NCBI GenBank assembly: GCA_936450465.1
Contig: OW388293.1
Span: 22,345,860 to 22,409,859, forward strand
Length of the DNA stretch: 64,000 nucleotides
Reading direction: 5' to 3'
From: Gibbula magus
Taxonomy: Eukaryota > Mollusca > Gastropoda > Trochida > Trochidae
Shown: in pieces, positions 21,785 to 33,506 of the stretch
Numbering within the stretch: the stretch's first letter is position 1
Layout: each line of letters begins with the position of its first letter
Notes under the pieces: model-generated
Databases searched by the model: none
What the model saw: the letters and a program-made list of their open reading frames with translations, nothing else
What the model was told of the DNA's origin: nothing
Translations under genes and position numbers: made by a program

Positions 21785-23253
21785 TTACCATATTATTGTC
21801 CTCCCAAACGGAAAAACACATATACAATGAATTAACAAGATAAAGTGTATTGAAATACCAGTTTATTCCATTAAATAGTTTTCTTTTATGATGTGAATTG
21901 GTTGTCTAAATTGTATGTCCATTAGCCGTGCAGTCAGAAAGATGAGCCTAGCTGAAGACTTGTATACTGTATATAAGTTTCCCTTATAATGTTAAATATT
22001 CATTGTTGCTGCAGAACTAATTGTTTATATACGTATTCAGCAGAGCCACCATTATTTGCTATTAACGTTTGACAAAATTGAATACTTCATATTGCAGTAC
22101 TAATTCCATCGACCATGTATACACGTACATGGCAGATAAGTACTGGGTGTCGCTCATCAAACCGATTACAAGGTTAACGATAAAAGCACTCTATACTGCG
22201 TATGCTTTATTTGTCCTAATTCAATTTTTTCGGGCTGTATTCAGAAAGTTTAAGCCTTGCTAGAGGAGAAGTGTATAGAATATTCCTCAAAACTCATATC
22301 TGTGTGCATAGTTCAGTTGGGCGATGATCATTGATGTTTTCTGTATTGTCAATAATGAATGTTAGATTGCAAATAAAACAGCATTATTGATAAGATCTAG
22401 GTGTCGTCCCCAAACTACTAACAAACGATTATAGCAATTCAATCGTCCGTATGACAGAATGGACTATCGAAGTCTACCAATGATTTATCTTTTGGGTTCA
22501 TAAGAAAATGACAAAAGAGAACACATTTTTTTGTGTCCGAAAATCGTTAAAATAGCCCTTGAGTCACATGCAGATATATGATTTGCTATTTTATTATGTT
22601 TCAAACTGTACATAAAAACGACCCAACCAAAAGCAATTGAAGTTGAAAAACGACCAGTGAAACCAATAATGTGCTTTGAATGTGGTATTGTTGTTCTGTC
22701 AAAGAGAGAAGCGGTCTATAACCTACAATGTTTGCCCCACCGAAATATTTTTCTAACAAAAACCTGTGCGGCAGGGGCGTTATCTCACAAAACGATGTAA
22801 TTTACTTTAGTATTGTGTAATACGGTAAACCTGTAAACAGTGATCACTGATCTCTGGTGAGTACGAAACACTCCACGATTGATTGATTTCGTTCCATAAG
22901 TAGCGAGGTGTCTCTCTCAAGTGTCGCATCAAAAGATGATGGTGAAGCTGAATGGTTTCTTCTATAATAACGGCTACTTCCAGTCCTTAGAATTATTGAT
23001 TATCACGGAGTTTACAAAAACAGACGAAGTGCGTGTGACCAAAACTACACGGACTTTGCAATATATAATATAAACTTAAAATTAAATGAAAAACTGTTTA
23101 TTACAGACTCGCCAAGCAAAGATTAACATAAAGGATTTTAATCAGAGTATAATTACCACCCGATAAATCACCCGTTATTACCAGTAAAGGACTCGAAAAC
23201 AGTACACTAATTTTAACTCTTAGACTCTGAGAAAAGTATCAACATATTATTGA
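21785..23253. other. AT-rich intergenic sequence, no feature recognised
   Basis: A 64-codon plus-strand frame at 22,069-22,263 has no motif and no supporting context. Nothing else was recognised. Confidence 0.5.
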
Positions 23254-23313
23254 GTATTGAAAAGGAGCCTCTGTTTTCTGAAAAGCCCAATTCCCAGAGG
23301 CTCTTTTCAATAT
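23254..23313. repeat. 60-bp hairpin, GAAAAGGAGCCTCTG family
   Basis: ATTGAAAAGGAGCCTCTG pairs with CAGAGGCTCTTTTCAAT with a single bulge and a loop of about 21 bases. A related but less perfect hairpin lies at 50,786-50,840. Confidence 0.7.
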
Positions 23314-23466
23314 TTAACAAAATGGTGACACATATTGTTATGAAAGCCTTTACTGATGAAAATACCACGTGGGTAATAATAATTTTTTTTATTTATAATA
23401 AGTAAATTGTTATCACAGTATAGTCCTTTATCACAGAACTCTGACATTAAATGACGTACACGTTCT

Positions 23467-23472
23467 TTTATT
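23467..23472 (-). other. Candidate poly(A) signal of the secreted-protein gene
   Basis: AATAAA on the minus strand about 285 bases past the stop codon. Another AATAAA-like site is near 23,390. Choice between them is uncertain. Confidence 0.35.
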
Positions 23473-23755
23473 TCAGATATTCAAATTGAACAAATAATTG
23501 TTTGATTCTCAAGTAGTCGAAGAATCTATCCCTAGAGTGACCATAGTTGTGATGTGCTTATTACTTAAGGTGACATACAAAGCTTTTCCATAGTATTAGA
23601 GAATGAATTAAGAAACAAATGTATCAGTCGAAATGTATGTTTATGCTAATTACCCCTGCTTGGGATACTCATGACAGAGGTTATATGTTAAAATATGATT
23701 TGAGTTACCTTTGGGGAGACTGTTTTTTGTGACAGGAGAAATATGCTTATATCAT

Positions 23756-24063
23756 TTAATTGTCTAACCAGGTATAAACAACCATTTTACTAGCACCACC
23801 AACACCCGCCCAGCAAGCGTTTGCACAGTCGGCTATAGGTACAGGAGCGCTGAACACAGCTTCAGCATAACTACCCCCATAACATTCACCGTGAAATTCT
23901 ATCCCGAACAGTTCATACCCGGCCGTATTGGCAGCAGCTGCACAGTCCATGATCGTCTTGGCCATGTTGCTCCAAACAATGGCAGATCTAAGGTTAACAA
24001 TAAGGTGAGGCAGAGCACGCCCCTGAAAACAGCCATAGGAACGGAACTGGCGACTCGATGTTT
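23756..24063 (-). CDS. Exon 3: WSC-like module and stop
   Basis: Acceptor GTATATGTTGCAG|AA ACA gives phase 1, matching exon 2. The 102 codons include RALPHLIVNLRSAIVWSNM and a GECYGG motif, and end VVYTWLDN before TAA. A second AG at 24,023 is possible but would break the frame with exon 2. Confidence 0.78.
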
Positions 24064-26516
24064 CTGCAACATATACATGAGTACAGTGAATACATGAAAT
24101 CTCATTGAACTAATTAACTACGTGGACGCTTTTCATTGAAGTTTGCATAACACCCGCCTTTTTCAGCGTTTATGCTGACACGTGATTAGCACACAATACA
24201 GGTGAAACATATAACTATGAATGATGAATAATGATGAATAAGGCACATTCCTTAGAAAGAAAGCATGAGAAAAATATATTAATCGGCGCAACGAGTACGG
24301 AAGACCTTGATACGGGATTGTAAGCCATTTTTGATCAGTCTGAAGACTAATTATGTTTATATCTTATCATTGCTAAGATTGCTAAAATAAGTAAAATTAC
24401 AGCGTTTTTATTTTCCCATTTCACGTTACCGCCCTTGTAGAAGAAAACTTACCCAAGAAGATGACTTTCGTATCCTTAGTCAGGAAGATGAATTTCGTAC
24501 CCTTAGCCCAGAAAATGATTAACCCCAGAAGATGACTTACCCCAGAAAATGACTTACCTCAGAAGATGAATTACCACAATAGATGAATTACCACAAAAGA
24601 TGACTTACCCTAGAAAATGAATTACCTCAGAAAATGACTTACCCCAGAAGATGACCTACCCCAGAAAATAACTTACCCCAGAAGATGAATTACCTCAGAA
24701 AAAGACTAACCACAAAAGATAACTTACCCCAGAAGATGACTTACCCCAGAAAATGACTTACCTCAGAAGATGAATTACCACAAAAGATGACTTACCCTAG
24801 ACAATTAATTACCTCAGAAAATGACTTACCCAAGAAGATGAATTACCTCAGAAAATGACTAACCCCAGAAGATGACCTACCCCAGAAGATAACTTACCCC
24901 AGAAGATGACTTACCCCAGAAGATGACCTACCCAGAAGATAACTTACCCCAGAAGATGACCTACCCCAGAAGATAACTTACCCCAGACATTCGAGCAGAC
25001 ACCACAGTCTGTAGCATTGCTACACTGGGGACAGACAGGTTGTGAGGAGTTTGGTTGACAAAGCTCGTTGTATGAGCACACGTGTGAGTCACACACACCT
25101 GCCACAGCCTGCAGGGAGGAAAAGGACACTTTATAATATATACAGCTTTCTAACTTGCGGGGAAATGTTTGTTTTTTATTTTGAAAGGATCAAAAAGTAA
25201 TAAAGCTGTTGGTGATATGACACGGCTATATTATATTAACCACACCTACACAATATCATCCTCGTAGCAGACGTTTGGGGTGACATTTCAGCGATTCGGA
25301 AAAGTCGTTGGTAATTTGCATACAACATTGAGTCCTTTATCTAAGTTTGAATCTTTTTGTTCGGTATTTGTCAAAAATATGTTAGTATACAATTTAAGCA
25401 TAGCTATATAAAGGATCAACCTTTCACAAAAAGGTTGTCTATCTCTAATCACTATTGGTTTGGATGTTAATAACTAACACTAAGGGTAAAAATAAACGAT
25501 ACCTCAAATCAAACACACAGTTTTTCTGCCGGATAATGTCGATTTTGAAAGTTTGTGATGAAGATATACCTCGTATAGAAATATACACTATTTTATTTAT
25601 GAGAATATAATACTTAATATTTTATTTCTGTTCGAACACACATGGAGTGCTGAACTTGTTATATTAAAGGGTTGTATTGGACATAGGGTATTTCAGTTAA
25701 TCTTATGAAATATGGAACTTATGTTGTACAAGAGGACGTCGGAAGAATGTACCACCTTTGGCTTTAAATCAAGAGGCATCGTTAAAAAGGCCAGATAATA
25801 ATATCACTCTACTATCTCGCCTGGTTTCGGACATTTCAAACGATTATTATTATTTAAAAGCAAAGTTTTTCAGAAATATGAACCAATAATGTTTCAAATA
25901 TTACAAATTAAGTTAGGTTGCTTTTAGAGACAAGATGTAATTTTTTCAGTCGAATTCATCACTCGTTGATTAATATATAGTGCGTTGTTGTACTTCTACT
26001 TTCTTTTGCTAGTGTAGTGTAGAACATTCTGAATCACCTGAATTACCTTATCTTTCAGCCTTAGGCCTTAAAATATATATATAAAATGTTTCTGGTCTTT
26101 ACAGGAAGATATATTTTTTATTATTATTTAATTACTTTTGTTAAAATCTAGAAAAAATGGACCTGAGGCGTGGGTTTGAAACAAATTTATGTTTGGGCCT
26201 TACTTACCGTATTCACCAGGGCAACATCATAATAGAACCAGTCATCTGTAGAGGTCAAAGTTCCCACTTCAGAGCTAGTGTTCAGGTTCAGCTCGCAGGT
26301 TCCAACTGTAGTTTGGAAGTTGATAGACTTGCATCGTTGCCTTTTCAGGCATTCGCTTGCACATATCATAAGACCATTGGTCTCCATTGATAAAAAAGTA
26401 TTTGCGACCAACCTCTGGTCAATATGTGGGTTGGTCAAGGAGTTGAGATCTGTACACATGAACTGTCCAGAAGCTCCCGTGAAGAGAGCCATGGATGTTA
26501 GTATCAGGAGAACCAT
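23756..26516 (-). CDS. Secreted PAN / EGF-like / WSC-like protein (3 exons, 247 aa)
   Basis: Exons 26,516-26,208, 25,108-24,982 and 24,063-23,756 join in frame (309+127+308 nt, intron phases 0 and 1) with good GT-AG sites. Residues 1-17 are a hydrophobic signal peptide ending TGASG. A PAN/apple-type domain follows, with Cys 21, 52, 56, 62 and 74. Exon 2 is a Cys-rich EGF-like module (Cys 109-141). Exon 3 is a WSC-like module: YGCFQGRALP, then CAAAANTAGYELFGIEFHGE, then C225 and C229. There is no transmembrane segment or GPI-like tail, so a soluble extracellular protein, perhaps carbohydrate- or protein-binding, is inferred. The frame is open 33 nt upstream of the chosen ATG, but the signal peptide starts there. 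Exact function is unknown. Confidence 0.8.
24449..24981 (-). repeat. 17-bp minisatellite of 5' splice-site-like units in intron 2
   Basis: About 32 units of consensus TCTGGGGTAAGTCATCT on the minus strand. Roughly 15 keep GGTAAGT. Others read GGTAATT, GGTAGGT or GGTTAGT. The array abuts exon 2 and its first unit supplies the real donor. Confidence 0.9.
24982..25108 (-). CDS. Exon 2: EGF-like module
   Basis: A pyrimidine-rich acceptor (TTTTCCTCCCTGCAG) precedes GCTGTGGCAGG. The peptide VCDSHVCSYNELCQPNSSQ continues with four more cysteines. The exon ends at TGG G|GTAAGT (phase 1). That donor is the first unit of the 17-bp array that fills the start of the intron. Confidence 0.78.
25200..26150. 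repeat. Intron 1 of the secreted-protein gene, with a diverged MITE family 3 relative
   Basis: Sequence at about 25,560-25,980 resembles internal parts of the CACGTG-TIR MITE (ATACTTAATATTT, then TTCAGTCG-ATTCATC). Its ends are not preserved. The rest is AT-rich. Confidence 0.35.
26208..26516 (-). CDS. Exon 1: signal peptide and PAN/apple domain
   Basis: Starts MVLLILTSMALF and ends at donor ACG|GTAAGTAAGG after codon 103 (phase 0). The core ICASECLKRQRCKSINFQ followed by TCELN is the PAN signature of closely spaced cysteines. Confidence 0.8.
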
Positions 26517-26549
26517 AGTAGTATGTCGAGCCCGAACTGCTACCCTCAC

Positions 26550-27920
26550 TTGATGAAGTATTGCATTGGTCTGCAGGATGAAGGATTCAGTCGATATGTC
26601 TATCTATGTCGATCTTTATTTGGACAGTAAGTAGATTCGGTCTTCATTTCTGAAATATTTCCACCAATTAAAGAAACCGATTTAGCTTTCTTTTCCCAGT
26701 GGTTTCACTGAAAGGAAATGACATTTATCTCTTCTGTATATTTCATCTACTGGCTAACGTTACCTCACTTCTTTCATTTAGGTATGTGTCACTGTATTGA
26801 AACAAGGTTTCAAGAAATATTAGTTGTGTTCTGTGCTGGTTTCGCTGATTATGGCTAGTACCTAACTGTTGCCCACCGACATAAGTAACTTATTCAAGAC
26901 GACATATTCTACCTCGCTTATCTTTCCATTGGACCCACTTTCATATCTACAGAACTTCTGTAGAACAAAGGCAACCGTCGTTGTGTGGCGGATCCACTGT
27001 ATAAATAATCTAGTTTATATCCTTTCCTGTTACTACACTTAGAAAGGTTACTGTTGAATGAAGAAGAGCTTATCTTATCATGAGCTTCGATATTGGTTAT
27101 TCAAGACAAGACTTTTTCTGTCCACACTGCCGTGGTGTAATGTAAGAAACCACTCTATTCAATAATGTTACTGACTGAAGAGCGTAAACCTTTCCCCATA
27201 TAAAGACAGCTGTTGGCGTCTTGTCTTGCTCAGAACGTGTTTCCTAATGAGAGAAACCTAGCAACAACACTGTGTGTCCAGGGATATGTTACACGTACAT
27301 GCAGAAACAAAGACACCACTCTCTATGTAATGATTTTCAATGAAATTCTATTTTTTCCGTCCCTAATTGCACTATACCGTCTGTCTTGGTATCTTCGATT
27401 GACTATTTCTGTTTGGTTTGAAGACTATAAAATCGAAGTTGTTAAGAAATGTGGTATGTTGTCAATACTTTATATCAATTTACTCAATGTGAAGCATTGG
27501 TACATTGGTTTCCGCTTCAATCGAGTATGTTCATTGAATTACACCATTTGATGTGAACATGCTAACCTAAAAGAAGAAAGGGAGAGAGAAAAAAACGTAA
27601 ATTGTTTGGTCTAAACGCACTTTTGCACATATTTTGACAACATCTGGGACAGTCTCGAACATATTATTTATCGTGCATCCCTTGTACTTTCCTATTTATG
27701 CAATAAACAGTTTGTATTATATATAGTATTAACTTCTAATGTTTAATTCAAACGTCGAGGCGAACACCTTCAAAAGGGATGATTTTGTCACCTGTGGCAT
27801 GTAATCGGTTATATACCCGTACGTTGGAAACGGTCTTATAATGATTGATTGCCAAACTTGCATACTTTACGAACACTCTTTTTGCAAACGTTATTATTTC
27901 CATGTATCATATCAATATCA
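26550..27920. other. Upstream region of the secreted-protein gene, no other gene recognised
   Basis: It should contain the promoter of the minus-strand gene, but no clear core element could be chosen. A 112-codon plus-strand frame at 27,213-27,551 begins at TTG and has no recognisable motif. Confidence 0.4.
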
Positions 27921-27921
27921 C

Positions 27922-28222
27922 ATATGCCAAACTTTATAAATGGTGTTATTTTATCGAGGAGTACTGACTGTTGACGAAAATTACCAGTTTGAAGATAGTC
28001 GAATCAGTGCAGTGACGATATTAGGTAAGCGTGTGATTTCGGATCAAACTCCGGGAAAAACACCGCGATTGCCAGTCGTCAATTATTTTACAACAGATAA
28101 GAAGACACATTTGGGTTGAATGTTTAATAGGTCATATAACTGCTGTGCATGTACGTGGGACGTGTAGTTTCGGTTTCTGCACATGTACAATGATATCGCT
28201 CGATTTTAAATGGAAACAAGTA
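27922..28222 (+). repeat. Fragment of MITE family 2 (TTAAAGGTRCATC family)
   Basis: It aligns by eye with 36,413-36,730, sharing TTTATCGAG-AGTAC, TCGGTTTCTGCACATG and CTCGATTTTAA-TGGAAAC. Terminal repeats are lost. Confidence 0.6.
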
Positions 28223-28276
28223 ATCAACTTTCATCTACCAAGGCATGTTTACTTTGAAATTCTCAGTTATGATGTG

Positions 28277-28852
28277 ATAAACTCACGTGCAATAGAAACG
28301 TCCCCACATTTTGAAAACGGTATAAAATGAAATATTGATGTCGGAGAAAGTAGATTTTGAATGTATTTGGTAGCCACATGTTTTGTAAGGAAGTATTCAC
28401 AATTTCATACATCACAGTATGCAATTTTTATTTTTACATCTGTTCAAATAGACATGGGGTAATAAAATCGTTTTTAAAAGATGTTTTTGGCCCAAAATAT
28501 TAAGTATTTAAATTTAAAACATTGAAAAAGTAGAAATTTAATTAATTAAAGATATCCTCGACATAAATAACCTTCTTTGATTTAAATTTGTTGACGCGTC
28601 ATTACTGTAGGACGTCACAAAACAAGCCAAAACTGGCTTTTTGAGGCTTCTATCTCGTCTAGTTAAGGAGATTCCAAAACGACAATTTCTTAAAACTTGT
28701 GTTTCTCAGAGTTATGAATAGATAATGTTTTGAAAGTTCATATTTAGTATTGTTGGGTTCTGAAGACATGATGTAACGCGGTTTCAGTCGCATTTATCGC
28801 CCGTCGATCGAAATATCTTGTATGGGGACGTTTCTTTTGCACGTGAGTTTAT
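28277..28852. mobile_element. MITE family 3 with CACGTG-containing TIRs
   Basis: The ends ATAAACTCACGTGCAATAGA and inverse TCTTTTGCACGTGAGTTTAT continue into AAACGTCCCCA / TGGGGACGTTT, about 30 bp of TIR. The element is 576 bp with no ORF. A second copy lies at 33,956-34,371, and partial relatives at 30,618-30,910 and about 25,560-25,980. Confidence 0.8.
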
Positions 28853-30044
28853 GTATAATCTGTTTATATCAGAAGTGAAATGTTAATGTTTAGTATGTTT
28901 AAATGCTAACTTGATGTGATTTTGTTTACAGGTGAATCTTTTGAACGTTTCTGTACTATAGGCCTGTGGCCGCTAAGTATTGGAAATAAAGGTAAAGGTA
29001 TAAGCACTGTGCATCCTAGTAAGTCGTTATAAGTTATAACATTCAGTTTAGGTTGACGTCCGTGAATTATTTGGCCCAAGTTCCAACGAATTTGGTTAAA
29101 CACGACAATAACGAAATATTTAAGAAATCTAAATACATTCATAAATGGAAATATGATGTGATACACGTGAATCTGTTCCTATACAAATGTTCCAATAATT
29201 CCAAATGACTCGTCGATATAATGCAATGAACTAACTATGTAAAAATACACTGAGAATTACTCATGAAAGTATATAAACCAAGGGGCCAAAGACACGATAC
29301 CTTACAAAATACAAGATAGTTCAATCCACCAACGATATATGCGACTAAAATAGTGTTACATCATGTCTTCAGAAGCCAATTAAACTTATCCTCTTCCCAC
29401 GTAGGTTAATCCCTTCAGATTTCCGATCCTAACCTCGGTTATAGAAGCCTTAATTTCTCGATTTCAGCACAATTCCCCAGCGGGGGAAAGGGGAACCTCA
29501 AACTGTTTCCCTGCTTCTTAACCAATGAAAACTCATCTTTCAGCGGCCATGTCGTCCGAGTGACCTCAAAGATCTAGGCATTTGGCTCTTGGGTCTTGCT
29601 CATTAGAATATGTCCTTCGACTATGTCTGATAATACTAATGAACTGTTTTTGGTATTTGACTTTGATTTGTTCTTCTTTATTTATCAGCGCGTTTATGGT
29701 CAATAGTTTTCACAAAATCAAATAACATATCTCGATTTTTCGAGGAAAACACGTTAAACAGGAAAACATTTATCTAACGTTTATTTTATCATTATGACGT
29801 GTCATTGGCAAATGTCACTTTTACAAAGGCGTCACTGAATACACAACTATAGATTTTAGGCGTTTGTAACTGTAGGCGTTTGTCCCTGTAGGCGTTAGAC
29901 TCCACCAACCCTTTTAGTTTGTTTATGGCAGGGAACATCGCGTCCCACAATAAACGGATCAAGAGAATTAGCGAAGGCATTACAATCATTAATTTCGAAA
30001 AAATATGTGATGGCAAAATAAATTACTTATATACGGCTTTTTAA

Positions 30045-30610
30045 AAAGCCGCCTTATTTAGCCCCGGCGACCAGAATGAAAGTCTGCGGGGGTGTGGCCC
30101 CTGAAGGGATGACTTCTGTGACGTATCAGGAGGAATCTGATTTTCGTCGACAGTCATAATTCAACGTAATTTCGCAACATTTTGGTTGTTAATTTCACAA
30201 AGAAATCTTCAATAAACCAACTTAAATTTCCCATATATCGAATGTTTTGATATCCATCTAGGTAATTCCGCAGATGACAATTACATAATTATTACATAAA
30301 CATGTCTTTTTGGCGATGTAATACACCTCATAAATTCATTTAGCGGCAGTGATAATCATCATTAATTAATTAACGAGAGTCGGTGGAGAAGCTGTCTAGC
30401 CGGACCAGTCTTTCGCTTATCACAGTCACGCCTCAGTGAGCATTTACAAAATGAATCGCCCTACTGATTGCGCTAGTGTTAAAATGGGCGAATTAAAATC
30501 GTTTTAATTATCAATTGCAAGTGTATATTGTCTCGATTTTCTGCTCAATTGATTCCGATGTACAATATACATAGAGGTTTGTCATTCTTGAAAAAAATTC
30601 ATTTCATCAG
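30045..30610 (+). repeat. Dispersed repeat family 6 (copy at 30 kb)
   Basis: Matches 60,690-61,260 over about 560 bp, for example CATAATTCAACGTAATTTCG, GATGACAATTACATAATTAT and GCTCAATTGATTCCGAT. Non-coding. Confidence 0.8.
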
Positions 30611-30617
30611 ATCTTTA

Positions 30618-30910
30618 AATCATTCATGAGAGTATGATACTTAATATTTAATATCTTTTCAAACACACATCAGGTGTGCTGAACTGTTATTTCGAAGGGT
30701 TTTTCTGTACATAATGGTTCAACTTGGTAATTAAGGTACAATTCTATAAAATATACAAATAATGTAAGTTTAAGATGTTATCGACATAACGTACCTTCTT
30801 GAACTTGGACCTTTATTGAACTGTAGGACGTCATTAAACATACCTAAAATCTCTCTTTGACTATCTTATCTCCTCTAGTTAAGGAGATTCGAAAACGACT
30901 ATTTCTTATT
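30618..30910 (+). repeat. Partial copy of MITE family 3 interior
   Basis: Shares TAGGACGTCA, TCTAGTTAAGGAGATTC and AAAACGAC-ATTTCTTA with 28,420-28,700. Ends absent. Confidence 0.55.
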
Positions 30911-31178
30911 TATTTCATTCTCTTCCCACAGAGGTAGCTCCCTTCAGATTTCCGATTCTGACCTCTATTCTACTTGGCCTGAATTCGGTGGCGAAACTGG
31001 AGTGCCCTGATGGTGGAGTCTACTAACGCCTACAGGGACAAACGCCTACATTCTTAACCAAACAACTTTATATTCAAATATTAAGCATAATTCTCATATG
31101 ATCAGTATCTTAACAATATTCCTAGAAGTTTGTCATTTTTACATAACACTTTTAAGATATCATGTAATAAGTTAAATA

Positions 31179-31427
31179 GAAATAAAAATTGGTAGATATT
31201 CCAATCTGGCTATAACATTGCGATTGTGTGAATATTGTTCTGAGCAAGGGATTTCTGTAATTGAAAATGATTCAGAATATCATTTCATTTGAGAGTGTCA
31301 AAAATATCATGTAAACAGAGTCAAATATATTGATAGATATTATTGAGAACGTCCATCAAAATTTAAATTCCCCCAACTGTTACAACCTTCAAATAAAACT
31401 ACTCAGTTTGTGTTATTACTTCTCTAA
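31179..31427 (+). pseudogene. LINE ORF2 C-terminal remnant
   Basis: 83 codons with two in-frame TGA stops. The pattern LRLCEYC, then IENDSEYHF, then ECQKYHVNR matches the Cys/His tail typical of non-LTR retrotransposon ORF2 proteins (C-x2-C, EDExHFL, CPxY). Decayed and non-functional. Confidence 0.65.
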
Positions 31428-31584
31428 TGTAGGCGTTAGTGCACACTGATTGGAACAGTTCACTACTGTGCAGGTAAGCGTATCGCTGTCACAACTCAAA
31501 CTGTAGCTATTAATCCCCGTAGGCATTTGTCCCTGTAGGCGTTATTACACCTAACCAAAGGGTTATACGTCCTTAGGGTGACAC

Positions 31585-31735
31585 ACTCTGTACAATGACA
31601 TACAATGATATACAATGGTATACAATGATATACAATGATATACACTGGTTATCAATGGTATACAATGATATACATTGATATACATTGATATAATACAATC
31701 ATTATGATATAATATACAATGGTATAGAGTTCGCC
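31585..31735. repeat. TATACAATGA short-unit tandem repeat
   Basis: About a dozen variants of ATACAATGATAT/ATACAATGGTAT in tandem. Confidence 0.85.
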
Positions 31736-31739
31736 AGTT

Positions 31740-32487
31740 TCGATAACATGAACGGGATCAATGTAACTATTTTTCAATAAAGATCATGAACAAATACATA
31801 ATTATTAATTTTAATCTGGAACGTTGCATTTTAAACAGGAAGGTCATGGACCGCAACGACAAGTGGCAAACGTGTGAATAACGTTAGCCGGAAGTTATGT
31901 AAGAGAAATTGTCTTTTTCAGATGATTTTTATTGACGTATTTTGTGATCCGTGTTCAACTTCACAACACTTGACATTGCTTAAACATAGTTCTTGTTGCT
32001 CGGTAGTTTGCATATTTAAAACAAACTTATAGTTGGTAAAGGTATATCAAAACGATAAAAGCGACGCCCCAATTTAATGTTCCTACTTCTATGATAGACG
32101 TAAATGCAAGTATATATAACGTGAAAACAATGTAATACGTAGGGACATTCATGTGAATGGTTAAAGTTGTATGAAGGAATTACATATAACGGCGAGGGAT
32201 CTGCTATTATGTGCAGGTACATGTAAGTGAAAACTATATTTTGAAAAAAGAGTGTAATATGTTGCATCGGAAAAGAACGTCCGTTCTATTGCGATTCTAA
32301 TTATTGAACATCTCAGTTATCATGATAGTTCACAAAATGCATTGTTTCTGCGACAAATTAAATAACACAATTAATTAAAAATAGTAAAAATATATGTAGA
32401 TGTAGGCCGTTCATGCTACCACATGAACAAAGAAATTATTAAATAACTAATATTCCAATAGTCATTTATGATAAGAAATATACATAC
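31740..32487. other. AT-rich sequence, no feature recognised
   Basis: An 83-codon minus-strand frame at 32,016-32,267 has no motif. Confidence 0.45.
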
Positions 32488-32605
32488 CCCACCCAGAAAG
32501 GTGCAGATTCTCTAATCAAGTCTTCTCCAACAATCCTGTTGACACTATACAACTCCACCTGGCGTCGTCTTTCCTCTGTCAGTAGGTATCGATCAACATT
32601 GTATA
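32488..32605 (-). CDS. Candidate isolated exon of unknown gene
   Basis: Between an acceptor-like TTAACCTGCAG and a donor-like GG|GTATGT, one frame reads a non-repetitive, charged peptide without stops (YLLTEERRRQVELY, then RIVGEDLIRESAPFW). Codon texture looks coding, but I recognise no family and found no partner exon nearby. It could be an exon of a gene outside the readable set or a pseudogene. Confidence 0.3.
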
Positions 32606-32609
32606 CTGC

Positions 32610-33160
32610 AGGTTAACGGAAGTGCTTTCTTCTAATCGAAGCCTCGAGAGACACTTTCGGATTTATATTCAAACCGGAACTGCGCTGTCTACATTATGTG
32701 TGTGCCATCAAACAATATCGACATGCACTTAATTAATCTATTATGTTTGTCTAATATGAAATATGGATTAAATTAATGTTAAAGAACGCATGATTATATA
32801 ACCTGACATCAGCTTCTCAAGGAGTTACAGGGTCACATAGTTTTCATTAAATCATGACGTTAACGAGACAAGAAGCAACACGGCGTGAGACATTATCTAA
32901 ACGTGAACACACAAACTAGACAACATAGGCCCTCTGAAATCGATTATTTTATGTTATAATCATAACTGTAATAGTTTGTGACAATTAGGTGTGAAATTTC
33001 ACTATTCCTCTTCATCGCTCTCTCAGGCTGCATAGTTGATCATATGGAATATATTTTGTATTTAGTAAAAACGTATTTAATGCAATATTGTAATAACCTA
33101 AACTAGTTTATTTTCTTTAACAGTTATCTTTATCCGATACATGACATATACATATTTACA
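32610..33160. other. AT-rich sequence, no feature recognised
   Basis: Nothing coding or repeated was identified. Confidence 0.45.
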
Positions 33161-33506
33161 TTAAAGGGGCAGTAGCACGTTATTTGCAAATTCTATTTTT
33201 TCAAATTTATAATGATAGTTTATGTCATTTAAATTTACTTTAGAGCGTAAAGCTTATCTTATTACACAAACTAATAATCCGTAGTGGTAATAACGATGTT
33301 GTGTATAAAGCAAAAATTGCATGTAGGCTATTTTAATGTGAATACATTTTATTATTTCGCATAACATAAACGATTTCCATGGCTTTCCAAACCATGTACA
33401 CTCATTTTTAAAACTTGATTTCCCGAAGAGAGAATGGTGTTTTACTATTGATGACATTGTTTTTCAAATACATTTCATCGATTTATTTGAGCTTCTGCAC
33501 CATTAA
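33161..33506. mobile_element. MITE family 1, intact 346-bp copy with TTAA ends
   Basis: Runs from TTAAAGGGGCAGTAGCACG to GAGCTTCTGCACCATTAA (inverse TTAATGGTGCAGAAGC). It is the reference that shows the 4,176-9,262 copy is interrupted. A truncated copy is at 42,762-42,862. Confidence 0.8.

Larger units (their letters stand above)
29870..31052. repeat. Inverted TAGGCGTT repeats around a dispersed repeat
   Basis: GTAGGCGTTTGTCCCTGTAG near 29,875 continues to AGACTCCACCA. The same sequence lies inverted at 31,005-31,052. Further TAGGCGTT copies are at 31,432 and 31,521-31,545. They may be the ends of a 1.2-kb element that carries repeat family 6. Confidence 0.45.

Noticed and set aside
27213..27551. 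112-codon plus-strand frame as a gene
   Set aside because: Begins at TTG, shows no domain or splice context, and composition fits chance in this region.
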